Notes: generated by a model from the letters alone, not told the origin. Shown: positions 8,262 through 17,351, numbered from the stretch's first letter. The stretch: DNA of 52,256 nt from Candidatus Gastranaerophilales bacterium (GCA_947588755.1 CANPZB010000006.1:1-52256); one strand, 5' to 3'. Numbers and translations: made by a program.

Positions 8262-8304
8262 ATTCTTTGTATATTGTTTTAATTTATTATATAATAAAAA
8301 AATG
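8259..8304. promoter_or_regulatory. Compact divergent promoters for cobO and the cyclo-ligase
   Basis: Only 40 bp separate the two start codons. The rightward promoter is TTGTAT (8267-8272), 17 nt, TATAAT (8290-8295), then six A before the ATG at 8302. The leftward -10 TATACA occupies 8273-8268, overlapping the rightward -35. It too is 6 nt from its ATG. RNA polymerase could not occupy both at once. Confidence 0.65.
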
Positions 8305-8814
8305 AACAATAAATCCGACTTCCGTATTAAAGCAAAAGAATTAAGAAAAAATTTGGATATTGAACAACTCAGCCTGTTACTTTGCGAAAAAATCAGACAA
8401 TGGGATTTTTATCAAAAATCAAAAAATATATTAATTTATTATCCGCTAAAATACGAAGTTAATTTGCTTTCATTATTAAATGACGAAAAAAATTTTTTTC
8501 TGCCAAAGGTTGTAGGCGAAAAATTATACATATGCCCGTACAAAGAAAATGATAAACTCCTAAAATCTTCTCTGAATATATACGAACCTTGCTCACTTCC
8601 CATACTTCCTTCAATTTTGGATTTAATTTTTGTTCCCGCACTTGCGACGGATAAGGAGAATTTCAGACTCGGCTACGGCGGAGGATATTACGACAGATTT
8701 TTGTCAATGTATTCAAATATAACTACTGTTTCAGCCGTTTCATCAAATCTTATCTTTGAAAAACTGCCTCATGAACCCCATGATATAAAAATTGACCATA
8801 TAATTTCAATTTGA
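8302..8814 (+). CDS. 5-formyltetrahydrofolate cyclo-ligase
   Basis: 170 residues. Converts 5-formyl-THF plus ATP to 5,10-methenyl-THF in folate one-carbon metabolism. It has the expected size and the C-terminal signature FRLGYGGGYYDRFL (about 128-141), with an N-terminal KAKELRKNL segment like other YgfA/Fau proteins. The ATG is 6 nt after a TATAAT box with no ribosome site, so a leaderless message is likely. It converges with the minus-strand gene at 8929, with a terminator between. Confidence 0.9.
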   Translation: MNNKSDFRIKAKELRKNLDIEQLSLLLCEKIRQWDFYQKSKNILIYYPLKYEVNLLSLLNDEKNFFLPKVVGEKLYICPYKENDKLLKSSLNIYEPCSLPILPSILDLIFVPALATDKENFRLGYGGGYYDRFLSMYSNITTVSAVSSNLIFEKLPHEPHDIKIDHIISI

Positions 8815-8842
8815 AAAAGGAGCCGGCATTGACCGACCCCTT
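8813..8842 (-). terminator. Intrinsic terminator after the 8929-9447 gene
   Basis: On the minus strand AAGGGGTCGG and CCGGCTCCTT form a 10-bp stem (two G-U pairs) around a 6-nt loop, followed by TTTTTC. Confidence 0.7.
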
Positions 8843-8928
8843 AATATTGGTTAGTTAAGGATAGGATATTGCAACCTTATTTTCAAAATTAAAAAATAAA
8901 GCATTTATCAGAAATTGTTAACAACCGG

Positions 8929-9447
8929 CTAAGCCGTATATTCAGGTTTCAAGTTTTTAATTGCGTTGTCTTCACCCTGTTTTACAGCTTCGTATTCTTG
9001 TTCAAGCATTTTTAACTGAGTTTCAAGAGTTGCTTTTTCTTTTTGGATTTGTTTTTCCTGTTCATTAAGCAACTTACTTTCTTGTCTGCCCATTGCTTCA
9101 CGCTGCTGGTTGTAAAGGTTTCTGAAAACCCATTGTTGATACTGTAATTGAGCATTCGGATCCATATTCTGCATTTGCATTTGCATCATCGGCATCATCA
9201 TACCGTAATTTTGTTGAGCTGCCATAATCGATGCATTGTGGGAATACGTCATAAACATCATTTGCCTTGCAAACATTGTCGGAGGTGTGTCCATCATATC
9301 ACTCATTGATATTGAACCGTCCGCAATATTTGCCGCATAACGCTGCAAATCTTCCAGCTTTCTGGTCAAATTCATCAAACGAAGATTTAAGTTATTCCTT
9401 TGATGAATAATGTCTAATTTCCGATATGCGAAAATTAATAGAGACAT
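8929..9447 (-). CDS. Unknown Met/Gln-rich coiled-coil protein
   Basis: 172 residues. Residues about 14-40 and 125-165 are heptad-like, charged helices. The middle (about 55-110) is unusually rich in Met, Gln and Asn (for example MMMPMMQMQMQNMD). AGGAG lies 7 bases before the ATG. No signal peptide is clear; the first residues are only mildly hydrophobic. I do not recognise a family. The composition of the middle resembles the tail of the TPR protein at 2069-3028. Confidence 0.7.
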   Translation of the reverse strand: MSLLIFAYRKLDIIHQRNNLNLRLMNLTRKLEDLQRYAANIADGSISMSDMMDTPPTMFARQMMFMTYSHNASIMAAQQNYGMMMPMMQMQMQNMDPNAQLQYQQWVFRNLYNQQREAMGRQESKLLNEQEKQIQKEKATLETQLKMLEQEYEAVKQGEDNAIKNLKPEYTA

Positions 9448-9502
9448 CTTTTTACTCCTACCAAAATTTAGTAACTAACCTTTTTTAACCTTACATGTAT
9501 AT

Positions 9503-9536
9503 AAAAACATGCAACTCGCAGGAATTGCATGTTTTT
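9503..9536. terminator. Bidirectional intrinsic terminator after clpP
   Basis: CATGCAA and TTGCATG pair around a 10-nt loop (9508-9531). There are five A on the left side and five T on the right, so it can end clpP transcripts on the minus strand and also works on the plus strand. Confidence 0.75.
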
Positions 9537-9571
9537 CGGCGTTTTGTTAAGTTTTGTTACACAAAAGAAAT

Positions 9572-10186
9572 TTACTTGTTTCCTTTTGTTACTATTTTAT
9601 CTATTAAACCGTAATCCAAAGCTTCCTGAGCCGTAAGGAAATGGTCACGTTCACAATCTTGTTTAACTTTTTCTATCGGCTGACCGGAATTGTCGGCAAT
9701 AATTTCAATAAGCATATCCTTCATTCTTAAAATTTCTTTTGCTTCAATTTCAATGTCGGTAGCCTGACCTTTAGCACCGCCCAGTGGTTGGTGAATCATT
9801 ATACGTGAATTTGGTAAAGCCATCCTTTTGCCTTTTGCCCCCGAACATAACAAAAATGCACCCATGGATGCCGCATCACCCAAACATATTGTTGCCACAT
9901 CGGATTTAATTAAATTCATTGTGTCATAAATTGCCATTCCCGCTGTGATTACACCGCCGGGGCTGTTTATATACAACATTATGTCTTTTTCGTTGTTTTC
10001 GCTGTCCAATAATAAAAGTTGTGCAACGATAGAATTTGCTACATCGTCATCAATTTCGGAGCCTAAAAACACTATTCTTTCTCTCAATAATCTTGAAAAA
10101 ATGTCAAAAGAGCGTTCGCCGCGTGATGAAGCTTCAATAACCGTAGGTACATAGCCCATTATTTTCATATAAGTTTGCTGATCCAT
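9572..10186 (-). CDS. clpP: ATP-dependent Clp protease proteolytic subunit
   Basis: 204 residues. Serine peptidase that forms the double-heptamer chamber fed by ClpX or ClpC. The catalytic triad is visible as Ser107 (GDAASMGA), His132 (MIHQPLGG) and Asp181 ([10 protein letters not shown]). INSPGG forms the oxyanion-side strand. AGGAG lies before the ATG, and a TATAAT box sits about 30 bases upstream on the minus strand. No clpX follows; the gene stands alone. Confidence 0.97.
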   Translation of the reverse strand: MDQQTYMKIMGYVPTVIEASSRGERSFDIFSRLLRERIVFLGSEIDDDVANSIVAQLLLLDSENNEKDIMLYINSPGGVITAGMAIYDTMNLIKSDVATICLGDAASMGAFLLCSGAKGKRMALPNSRIMIHQPLGGAKGQATDIEIEAKEILRMKDMLIEIIADNSGQPIEKVKQDCERDHFLTAQEALDYGLIDKIVTKGNK

Positions 10187-10276
10187 TTTTCTCTCCTATT
10201 ATCTTATTTTATTATATACCAAAAATAAATATTTGAAAATTACCTTAATTTAATATAATATTCATAAAGGTAAATT

Positions 10277-11245
10277 ATGACAAAAATATCAATTATAATA
10301 CCTGTTTATAATGTAAGCGAGTATATCGGTAATTGTCTTGACAGTATACTTTCGCAGTCTTTGCGTGATATTGAAGTTATTTGCGTAAATGACGGCTCCT
10401 CAGACAATTCAGCAGAAATTTTACATAAATACGAAAAATCCGACAACAGAATTATCGTAATTGATAAAGAAAATCAGGGGTCCGGTATGGCAAGGAATGC
10501 CGGACTTGCAATTGCAAAAGGCAAATATATACTTTTTGTCGACGGCGATGACTGGCTTGAAAATAATGCACTTGAAAAAATATTTAAAAAAGCGGAGGAA
10601 GCGGACACCGATATTTTAATATTCGGCGGGCTTTCGTATTATGAAAACATAGGCAAAAACGGCGGATACAGTGCATCTAAGCTCCCTAAAAAATATTTAA
10701 ACAGAATATTTTCCGCAAAAGATATTAAAAAAGATATATTCAAATTTCCGTCGACATGCTGGACAAAACTTTATAAAAAAGATTTTTTGACTGCGAATAA
10801 TATACTTTTTCAGGATATAAAAGCCGGACAAGACCAGCTTCCATTTTTTCATTCAATGATTTGTGCAAAACGCATTGCCCTGTATCCCGAAAATATTTAT
10901 TGTTACAGAAAAAACAGATGCGGTGCGGTAACAGCCGTCAAAAAGAAAAATAACTTCTCACCGATTTATGTTTTTTACGCCGTTGAGCAACTGTTAAATA
11001 ATAAAAAATTAACGGAAGAATACAAAGAAATCTTTATAAACAAATACTTTTCCAAAGCAACGTCATGGCTTGCAAAATTTGACAGTGAAGCGAAAGATGA
11101 ATATTTTGAAGAATACAAAAAACTTCACAGTCATATTATAAAAAATTATCCCGACGGCTGGTGGACAAAGTTTCATCCGCAAATTAACGACGGATATTAC
11201 AAATTGAAGCTAAAACAAATATTTGCAAAAATTTTCCGAATATAA
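10277..11245 (+). CDS. Family 2 glycosyltransferase
   Basis: 322 residues. The GT-A domain starts ISIIIPVYNVSEYIGNCLDSILSQ, contains VNDGSSDNS, and carries the metal-binding DGDD at residues 89-92 (DxD-like). The C-terminal third is a helical domain common to capsule, LPS and teichoic-type GT2 enzymes. No membrane segment is obvious, though the basic C-terminus (KLKLKQIFAKIFRI) could touch the membrane. A single gene with an AAAGG ribosome site, so sugar and acceptor cannot be predicted. Confidence 0.9.
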   Translation: MTKISIIIPVYNVSEYIGNCLDSILSQSLRDIEVICVNDGSSDNSAEILHKYEKSDNRIIVIDKENQGSGMARNAGLAIAKGKYILFVDGDDWLENNALEKIFKKAEEADTDILIFGGLSYYENIGKNGGYSASKLPKKYLNRIFSAKDIKKDIFKFPSTCWTKLYKKDFLTANNILFQDIKAGQDQLPFFHSMICAKRIALYPENIYCYRKNRCGAVTAVKKKNNFSPIYVFYAVEQLLNNKKLTEEYKEIFINKYFSKATSWLAKFDSEAKDEYFEEYKKLHSHIIKNYPDGWWTKFHPQINDGYYKLKLKQIFAKIFRI

Positions 11246-11269
11246 AACGGCAATTGTCTAAACAAACAA

Positions 11270-11971
11270 TTAATCGCTGAATAAGTCAAGAATTTGTAAA
11301 AACAGATTAATAATATCCAAATAAATGTTTACGGAATAATCCAGTGCGGTACACCAATTATTTAATTTAGCTATATTTTTGGCTTTATCCAGATTATTAA
11401 AATCATATAACAGGTAGCATATAAAAATTATAATCCCGACCGATGCAATTATTCTTCTGTGAAAACCTTTAATGGAAATAAATAATCTGGCTATGGATAT
11501 CAATATAAGTCCTAAAAGTGCGAAGAATAAAAATCTTCCCAAAAATGAAAAATCAAAGCCCGAATACATTCCGATTAAAGACGCTAAAAGTGTCGAAATA
11601 GCTGTTATTGCAGTAACTTTAATCCCGATATTTTCATCAATTGAAATTAAAACTATACCGATAGTAATTCCGTCTGTGAATGTAAATAATGACATTAAAA
11701 AGAAATTTAACGGAATAATATTACGGCAAAATAACAGAACAAAAAATGTAATAATATTTATTATAAATGCAGGCCAGAAAATCTTCATAAGCAATTGCTG
11801 ATCAACTGTTAAATCAATTTGCCCGACTTCATTTGTTGTTGCTTTTACGTATGATTTCCCTTTTTCATAGGCATGCCTAAAGAATTTAACAACGCCTACT
11901 GCACCCAGAAAACAAAATCCCAGAGATACAGACAAAATAAATAATGTTTTGGATAACAAAGTTTCAAACAT
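11270..11971 (-). CDS. Bax inhibitor-1/YccA family membrane protein
   Basis: 233 residues with about seven membrane helices. The C-terminal signature YSVNIYLDIINLFLQILDLF matches the last helix of the BI-1 family (usually A-LDIINLFL-LLR). Known members are pH-sensitive calcium leak channels or protease partners such as YccA with FtsH. The start has AGAGG upstream. Low-complexity hydrophobic sequence limits further comment. Confidence 0.82.
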   Translation of the reverse strand: MFETLLSKTLFILSVSLGFCFLGAVGVVKFFRHAYEKGKSYVKATTNEVGQIDLTVDQQLLMKIFWPAFIINIITFFVLLFCRNIIPLNFFLMSLFTFTDGITIGIVLISIDENIGIKVTAITAISTLLASLIGMYSGFDFSFLGRFLFFALLGLILISIARLFISIKGFHRRIIASVGIIIFICYLLYDFNNLDKAKNIAKLNNWCTALDYSVNIYLDIINLFLQILDLFSD

Positions 11972-12142
11972 ACTTCAACCTCTTTTAACCGTTTAAAATT
12001 CCATAAATTATAAATAAATCTTTGTATGAATTATAGTATAATTTTAAAATAAATGCAACATTCATTAAATGCTAATAACTTTACCTGAGCGGATAGTGTG
12101 GAATTCTAGTCGTACATCGAAGGTATGTCGAAAGATTTTCGG

Positions 12143-12179
12143 CTGAACCCTGACCGAACTTCGTTCGGTGGTGGTTCTG
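12143..12179. repeat. Long imperfect hairpin downstream of tRNA-Leu
   Basis: Nested complementary segments GAACC / ACCGAAC / GTTCGGT / GGTTC form a hairpin with a 3-nt loop and a symmetric internal loop. Two smaller stems lie beside it at about 12110-12142 (ACAT/ATGT and CGAAA/TTTCG). It is on the 3' side of tRNA-Leu (minus strand) and lacks a T-run, so it is not a standard terminator. It may be another dispersed repeat or a structured RNA. Confidence 0.5.
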
Positions 12180-12215
12180 CGTCCCCTATGTATAATTTTG
12201 ACACTTTGTATAAAT

Positions 12216-12296
12216 TGTCGTAGGGGGGACTTGAACCCCCACGGATTTCTCCACACGCCCCTCAAACGTGAACGTCTACCATTCCGCCACTACGAC
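12216..12296 (-). tRNA. tRNA-Leu (anticodon GAG)
   Basis: The minus strand folds as a class II tRNA. Acceptor stem GTCGTAG/CTACGAC; anticodon stem CACGT/GCGTG around TTGAGGG (anticodon GAG, CUY codons); a short variable arm GGA-GAAA-TCC; T-arm GGGGG/CCCCC with TTCAAGT. The discriminator is A and CCA is not encoded. The first 11 nt of the gene, plus four upstream bases, are repeated twice more upstream as part of a 125-bp tandem repeat. Confidence 0.95.
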
Positions 12297-12551
12297 AAGA
12301 TTGAAATTTTTTTATTAAGTTGTCAAAACTATTTAGTGTCTACGTGGCGGATGTTGGGTCGAGCCCAACCCTCTCATTAAACGATACTTAATCGTTTAAT
12401 TCGGCACAGTGCCACTACGACAAGATTGAAATTTTTTTATTAAGTTGTCAAAACTATTTAGTGTCTACGTGGCGGATGTTGGGTCGAGCCCAACCCTCTC
12501 ATTAAACGATACTTAATCGTTTAATTCGGCACAGTGCCACTACGACAAGAC
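12286..12551. repeat. 125-bp tandem repeat carrying the tRNA-Leu 5' end
   Basis: Three copies of a 15-bp sequence (GCCACTACGACAAGA, at 12286, 12411 and 12536) enclose two 110-bp spacers that read as identical. The 15 bp is the reverse complement of the tRNA-Leu start. Each spacer, read on the minus strand, holds GGCA-CTG-TGCC, a 10-bp stem ATTAAACGAT/ATCGTTTAAT, a stem GTTGGG/CCCAAC, and a TTGACA box. No gene is supported from 12298 to 12684; bases 12552-12684 show nothing recognisable. Confidence 0.9.
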
Positions 12552-12684
12552 TTACTATTAAATTTTCACGGTTCATGTAAACTGCTTCAATATAATATTA
12601 CCGGACTGCGACATCGCAATGTTCGCTCTTATCCAATATTACCAAAACAATTTTTTTTTGCAACATTATTTATTTTAAATGTAA

Positions 12685-13011
12685 TTATTCCCTTAACAAA
12701 GAATTTGTTATTATATAAATTATTTCAAGTTTTGAAGCATCATACATCAGTTTATTTATGTTTTTGTATATTTCATTTTTTAATTCTTCACCGGTTTTTA
12801 AATGATTTATAGCAAAAATTTCTTCTACGGTAGTATTTAAAGCCAACATAAGTTTATCCAAAGTTTCTGCCGTAACAAAATTTTCTCCGGATTCTATACT
12901 GCTCAATGCCCGTTGCGATATTTCCGCTTTTTCCGCCAAAACTTCCTGAGTAAAACCACGATTAATTCTCATTCTTTTTATTTTTTGTCCGAGTTCTTTT
13001 TTTACACCCAT
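12685..13011 (-). CDS. XRE-family DNA-binding regulator
   Basis: 108 residues. Residues about 6-62 are a Cro/C1-type helix-turn-helix (LGQKIKRMRINRGFTQEVLAEKAEISQRALSSIESGENFV). The remaining helical tail of about 45 residues may dimerise. No clear ribosome site precedes the ATG. It is divergent from the gene at 13227. The AT-rich space between them has repeated TTCTG(A/G)-like words that could be operators, but this is weak. Confidence 0.85.
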   Translation of the reverse strand: MGVKKELGQKIKRMRINRGFTQEVLAEKAEISQRALSSIESGENFVTAETLDKLMLALNTTVEEIFAINHLKTGEELKNEIYKNINKLMYDASKLEIIYIITNSLLRE

Positions 13012-13226
13012 AATTTTATATACTCTTAAATTCTTAAAATTAATAAATTAGCTATATAGGGTATTATATATTAATTTTTGTAAAGCTGTAATGTATTGTT
13101 AATTCTGGATTTTCAATAATTATACTTTTAAATTCTGAAAAATTTGCAATTTTGAAATCTGTTTTGTTTTTATATAAATAGCAAATTTGCAAACACGAGG
13201 TACATAAACTTTAAGGAGATTAAAAA

Positions 13227-13742
13227 ATGACAAGAATTAATGAAGTGGGTGCGGCACAACAAGCACTAAAAACAACTCAGGCAGGACAAGTACAAGAAAC
13301 CAAACTGAACAGTATCTATGATGCACAGCCAAAAACTCAAGATACAGAGCCAACAGATAAAAGTCATGCAGAAGAAATTGCGAATTTAAAACCTGAAACT
13401 ATGAGAGAATTTATGAAGCCCAAGGACAAGATGGACAAATTAGGAGACTCATTGGGGTATATATTAACAGCCGGTACATCTTCTTTAAATAAAATGATGG
13501 CTTACGCATTAGAAAGACATGATCAAAGCAAAGATATTGATGCCATACAGGAAGGATTAAGCGGTAAAACACTATATTGTAACAAAAGGGAATACAAAAA
13601 AGCAATAAAACAAAATCCCGAATTGGCAGAAACTTCAGTCCTTATCAGAAGTAAAAGATTTAAAGACTATGTCGCTAATAATGAAAACATATTGTTTGAC
13701 GTTACTTTTCAAGGTAAAGACTGGTATAATTATTTCCATTAA
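13227..13742 (+). CDS. Unknown soluble protein
   Basis: 171 residues. The first 60 are Gln/Thr/Lys-rich and probably disordered. The rest is mixed helix and ends FDVTFQGKDWYNYFH. AAGGAG lies 8 bases before the ATG, so translation is likely. No signal peptide, membrane helix or known motif was seen. It is followed by a strong terminator and stands as a single-gene unit opposite the XRE regulator, which may control it. Confidence 0.7.
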   Translation: MTRINEVGAAQQALKTTQAGQVQETKLNSIYDAQPKTQDTEPTDKSHAEEIANLKPETMREFMKPKDKMDKLGDSLGYILTAGTSSLNKMMAYALERHDQSKDIDAIQEGLSGKTLYCNKREYKKAIKQNPELAETSVLIRSKRFKDYVANNENILFDVTFQGKDWYNYFH

Positions 13743-13764
13743 TAATAAATTCATTTTAAATATT

Positions 13765-13800
13765 AAAACAAGGCTCCTTAAAAACGGAGTCTTGTTTTAT
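13765..13800 (+). terminator. Intrinsic terminator after the 13227 gene
   Basis: AACAAGGCTCC and GGAGTCTTGTT pair (one mismatch) around 8 nt, followed by TTTTAT. Confidence 0.8.
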
Positions 13801-13838
13801 TTATTTGAAATTACTTTTTTATATGCCATAATTAAATT

Positions 13839-16664
13839 ATGATAGACGAAATAAAGATAAAAGGGGCAAAGGAACATAACTTAAAGGATGTTTCAATAAA
13901 TTTACCCAAAAATCAATTAATTGTATTTACGGGGGTATCCGGTTCGGGAAAATCCTCTCTGGCTTTTGATACCATATTTGCGGAAGGACAAAGAAGATAT
14001 ATTGAAAGTCTTTCCACTTATGCAAGACAATTTTTGGGGCAAATGGACAAACCGAATGTCGAATATATTGACGGGCTTTCTCCCGCAATTTCCATTGACC
14101 AGAAGTCTACAAGCAATAATCCGCGTTCTACCGTAGGAACGGTTACGGAAATTTACGACTATTTAAGACTTCTGTATGCAAGAGTCGGAACACCATACTG
14201 TCCCGAGTGCGGTGAAGAAATTAAACCTCAAACCATTGACGAAATTGTTAACAGCATAATGAAACTTCCCGAAGGTACAAAAATTCAAATTCTTGCTCCG
14301 ATAGTCAGAGGGAAAAAAGGTGAATTTCAGTCTTTATTTGAAGAACTCAGACAAGAAGGTTTTGTAAGAATAAAAGCGGATGACAAAATATATAACCTTG
14401 ATGAAGATGAAATTGAACTTGAAAAAACAAAAAAACATGATATTCAGGTAGTTGTTGACAGGATTGTAGTAAAAGAAAATTCGCAGTCACGTATAGCGGA
14501 CAGCGTTCAAATCGCCTTGCAAAAAGCAAACGGCATTACGGTCGTGGATGTAATAGGCGACAAGGAAATTATATTCAGTGAAAAACTCGCTTGTCCGAAA
14601 TGTAATTTGAGTTTTGAAGAACTTGCACCGCGAATATTTTCTTTTAACGCACCTTACGGGGCTTGTGAAAGATGCGGGGGGATAGGCTATGATTTTGAAG
14701 TGTCGCCTGATTTAATCGTACCTGACAAAACAAAATCCCTTAATGAAGGTGCTATCTATCCATGGGATAAGTCCACCACAACATTTTATAAAGATGTTTT
14801 GACCGCCGTAATTGAGCATTTCGGCATTAATCCCGACATTCCGTTTGAAGATTTACCGCAAAAGCATCAGGATATAATACTTTACGGTCATCCTGATGTT
14901 ATAAAAATGCGTATAAGAGCATTCGGGACAAAAAGATACGAAACCAGATACCATTCTTACATGGGCGTAATTCCTTATATGATGAAAAAATATAATGAGT
15001 CCGAAGCAGATTACTGGCGTGAAGAATTGGAAAAATACATGGTCACTACTCCCTGCTCAGCTTGCAAAGGTGCAAGATTAAAACCGTTTCCGCTCGCCGT
15101 TAAAATTAAGGACAAGAACATCTATGAATTTACATTAATGTCTGTGGATGAAGAATTGGATTTTATATCCGATTTGTATCTTGAACTGAGCGAACACAAA
15201 TTGTTAATCGCAAAACAGATTTTAGATGAGATTAGAGCCAGATTAAAGTTTTTAAATGACGTCGGTTTAAGTTACCTGAATTTGGCACGAATGGCAGGAA
15301 CATTATCGGGCGGAGAAGCACAAAGAATAAGGCTTGCCACACAAATAGGCAGCGGTTTATCAGGTGTACTTTATGTTCTGGATGAACCTTCGATAGGGCT
15401 TCACCAACGTGATAATGACAGACTCATTAAAACATTGATAAAATTACGTAATCTGGGAAATACTCTTATTGTTGTTGAACACGACGAGGATACAATAAGA
15501 AATGCGGATTACATCGTTGATATAGGACCAAAAGCAGGAATAAACGGCGGTGAAATTATTGCCAAAGGAAATGTTCAGGATATCATTAATGCCAAAAAAT
15601 CGATAACGGGTAAATATCTCAGCGGAGAAAAATTTATACCGATTCCTGAAAAAATACGCGAAGGCAACGGTAAATTTCTTCACGTGAAAAATGCACATAT
15701 AAACAATTTAAAAAATATTGACGTTGATATTCCGCTTGGGAAAATCGTAGTTTTAACGGGTGTTTCTGGCTCGGGTAAATCCAGTCTTATGCAGGATTTA
15801 ATATACGAATATGCACTTCACAAACTAAGAAAAAACAGACCGAAACCGCAAGGGGTAGACGAAATTACCGGATTTGAAAATATAGATAAAATTATTGATA
15901 TAGACCAATCGCCCATAGGCAGAACTCCTCGTTCAAATCCGGCAACTTATACGGATTTATTCACTCATATACGTGATTTATATGCAAAAACCAACGAGGC
16001 AAAACTTCGCGGTTACAAACCGGGCAGATTTAGTTTTAACGTGAAAGGCGGCAGGTGCGAAGCTTGTAAGGGCGACGGACTTGTTAAAATTGAAATGAAT
16101 TTTCTTTCAGATGTATATATCAAATGCGACGTTTGCAAGGGCAAAAGATATAACAGAGAAACGCTGGAAGTCAAATACAAAGGGAAAACAATTTCCGATG
16201 TTTTGGATATGAGCGTAAAAGAAGCTCTCGAGTTTTTCGAAAATATTCCCGCGATAAAACACAAGCTTCAAACATTGAATGACGTCGGACTTGACTATAT
16301 TAAACTCGGACAGAGTGCAACAACACTTTCGGGCGGTGAAGCACAAAGAATTAAACTTGCTTCGGAATTAAATAAACGTGCAACGGGTAAAACTCTTTAT
16401 TTGCTGGACGAGCCATCCGTAGGTTTACACTGGTATGATTTGGATAAATTAAGCAAAATTCTTCATCAACTGGCAGATAACGGAAATACCATACTGATGA
16501 TAGAACATAATCTGGATTTGATAAAAATTGCCGATTACATAATTGACCTTGGACCCGAAGGAGGGAACTTCGGCGGAGAAATAATCGCTTGCGGTACTCC
16601 CAAAGAAATTGCCAAATGTAAAAAATCATTTACGGGACAATATTTAAAACCGTTATTTTCTTGA
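13839..16664 (+). CDS. uvrA: Excinuclease ABC subunit A
   Basis: 941 residues, the normal length. UvrA finds bulky DNA lesions and loads UvrB in nucleotide excision repair. Two ABC modules are visible: Walker A GVSGSGKSS near residues 32 and 640, and LSGGEAQRI near 490 and 830. Zinc-binding cysteines occur as CPEC...CPKC, CERCGG, CSACKG and CEACKGDG...CDVCKG. CATAAT lies 6 nt before the ATG with TTGAAA 16 nt further upstream, and there is no ribosome site, so this may be a leaderless gene. Confidence 0.98.
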   Translation: MIDEIKIKGAKEHNLKDVSINLPKNQLIVFTGVSGSGKSSLAFDTIFAEGQRRYIESLSTYARQFLGQMDKPNVEYIDGLSPAISIDQKSTSNNPRSTVGTVTEIYDYLRLLYARVGTPYCPECGEEIKPQTIDEIVNSIMKLPEGTKIQILAPIVRGKKGEFQSLFEELRQEGFVRIKADDKIYNLDEDEIELEKTKKHDIQVVVDRIVVKENSQSRIADSVQIALQKANGITVVDVIGDKEIIFSEKLACPKCNLSFEELAPRIFSFNAPYGACERCGGIGYDFEVSPDLIVPDKTKSLNEGAIYPWDKSTTTFYKDVLTAVIEHFGINPDIPFEDLPQKHQDIILYGHPDVIKMRIRAFGTKRYETRYHSYMGVIPYMMKKYNESEADYWREELEKYMVTTPCSACKGARLKPFPLAVKIKDKNIYEFTLMSVDEELDFISDLYLELSEHKLLIAKQILDEIRARLKFLNDVGLSYLNLARMAGTLSGGEAQRIRLATQIGSGLSGVLYVLDEPSIGLHQRDNDRLIKTLIKLRNLGNTLIVVEHDEDTIRNADYIVDIGPKAGINGGEIIAKGNVQDIINAKKSITGKYLSGEKFIPIPEKIREGNGKFLHVKNAHINNLKNIDVDIPLGKIVVLTGVSGSGKSSLMQDLIYEYALHKLRKNRPKPQGVDEITGFENIDKIIDIDQSPIGRTPRSNPATYTDLFTHIRDLYAKTNEAKLRGYKPGRFSFNVKGGRCEACKGDGLVKIEMNFLSDVYIKCDVCKGKRYNRETLEVKYKGKTISDVLDMSVKEALEFFENIPAIKHKLQTLNDVGLDYIKLGQSATTLSGGEAQRIKLASELNKRATGKTLYLLDEPSVGLHWYDLDKLSKILHQLADNGNTILMIEHNLDLIKIADYIIDLGPEGGNFGGEIIACGTPKEIAKCKKSFTGQYLKPLFS

Positions 16665-16689
16665 CCTCAAATAAAAAAAATATTATTAT
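16661..16689 (+). promoter_or_regulatory. Promoter of the first secreted paralogue
   Basis: TTGACC, 17 nt, TATTAT. The -35 box overlaps the uvrA stop codon. Confidence 0.5.
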
Positions 16690-16727
16690 TAATCTGTTAA
16701 GGCATGAAATTTAAAGGAATATATTTT

Positions 16728-17336
16728 ATGAAACGATTGACAATTATTTTATTTGGGATACTGCTAATGCTTTCAAATCCGGCTTTCGCTAAAACTTTTA
16801 CCGTTGAAGCTTGTTCGGATTTTTCAACCGATGACCCGCCGGAATATTTTACGGTAAAAGTTCTGAATGAAATTGTGTTTGACTCCAAATTGACTGTTCC
16901 GGCTAATGCGTTAATAAAGGGGAAAATTGAAAATATAAAAAATCCGAAACGATTAAAAAGAAATGCGGTTTTTACATTTCTGCCCGTAGAATATGAATAT
17001 AACGGAGTAACTAACACAATAGAAAAGGCTTACCCCGCTAAATATACCACAATTCTGAACAAAAAAGATTTGGCTAAATCAGCCGTTTTGGGTGTAGGAA
17101 ACCACTTTATAAAGGGACTTTCAATGGGTGTAAGTGCTATTGAAGGTGCCGTTCAAAATAAAGAAGGCAACAGGTTTAAATCTTCAGTAAACGAAGTCTA
17201 TAAAGATTCGCCTTTATCGTATGTCGAAAAAGGACAGCCCATAACAATAGAAAAAAATCAAATATTTTATCTTGATTTTAAAATCCCGAAAGCTTCGGAA
17301 GAACCTAATTACGAGTTTGAAGTGCAGGAGCAGTAA
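16728..17336 (+). CDS. Secreted protein, paralogue of the next gene
   Basis: About 202 residues from the ATG at 16728, which has AAAGGA upstream (an earlier ATG at 16704 does not). A signal peptide ends near NPAFA. The mature part starts with a region sharing DDPPEYFTVKVL with DNPPEFANIKIL of the following gene, then a beta-rich segment (LIKGKIENI...FTFLPVEYEYNGV). Known families are not recognised. A short Gly/Val stretch near 130-145 could be a membrane or lipid contact. It is transcribed from its own promoter. Confidence 0.8.
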   Translation: MKRLTIILFGILLMLSNPAFAKTFTVEACSDFSTDDPPEYFTVKVLNEIVFDSKLTVPANALIKGKIENIKNPKRLKRNAVFTFLPVEYEYNGVTNTIEKAYPAKYTTILNKKDLAKSAVLGVGNHFIKGLSMGVSAIEGAVQNKEGNRFKSSVNEVYKDSPLSYVEKGQPITIEKNQIFYLDFKIPKASEEPNYEFEVQEQ

Positions 17337-17351
17337 AAATCCTTGCTGAAA

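Noticed and set aside
8262-8301. Cobalamin riboswitch before cobO.
   Set aside because: Only 40 bp are available, and no long structured leader exists.
12411-12536. Tandem repeat units as additional tRNA genes.
   Set aside because: They share only the first 11 nt with tRNA-Leu. The anticodon-like arm has a 10-bp stem and the T-arm lacks TTCGA in the proper place.
12168-12812. Small plus-strand ORFs around tRNA-Leu (up to 92 codons).
   Set aside because: They overlap the tRNA and tandem repeats, have no ribosome site and no protein-like composition.
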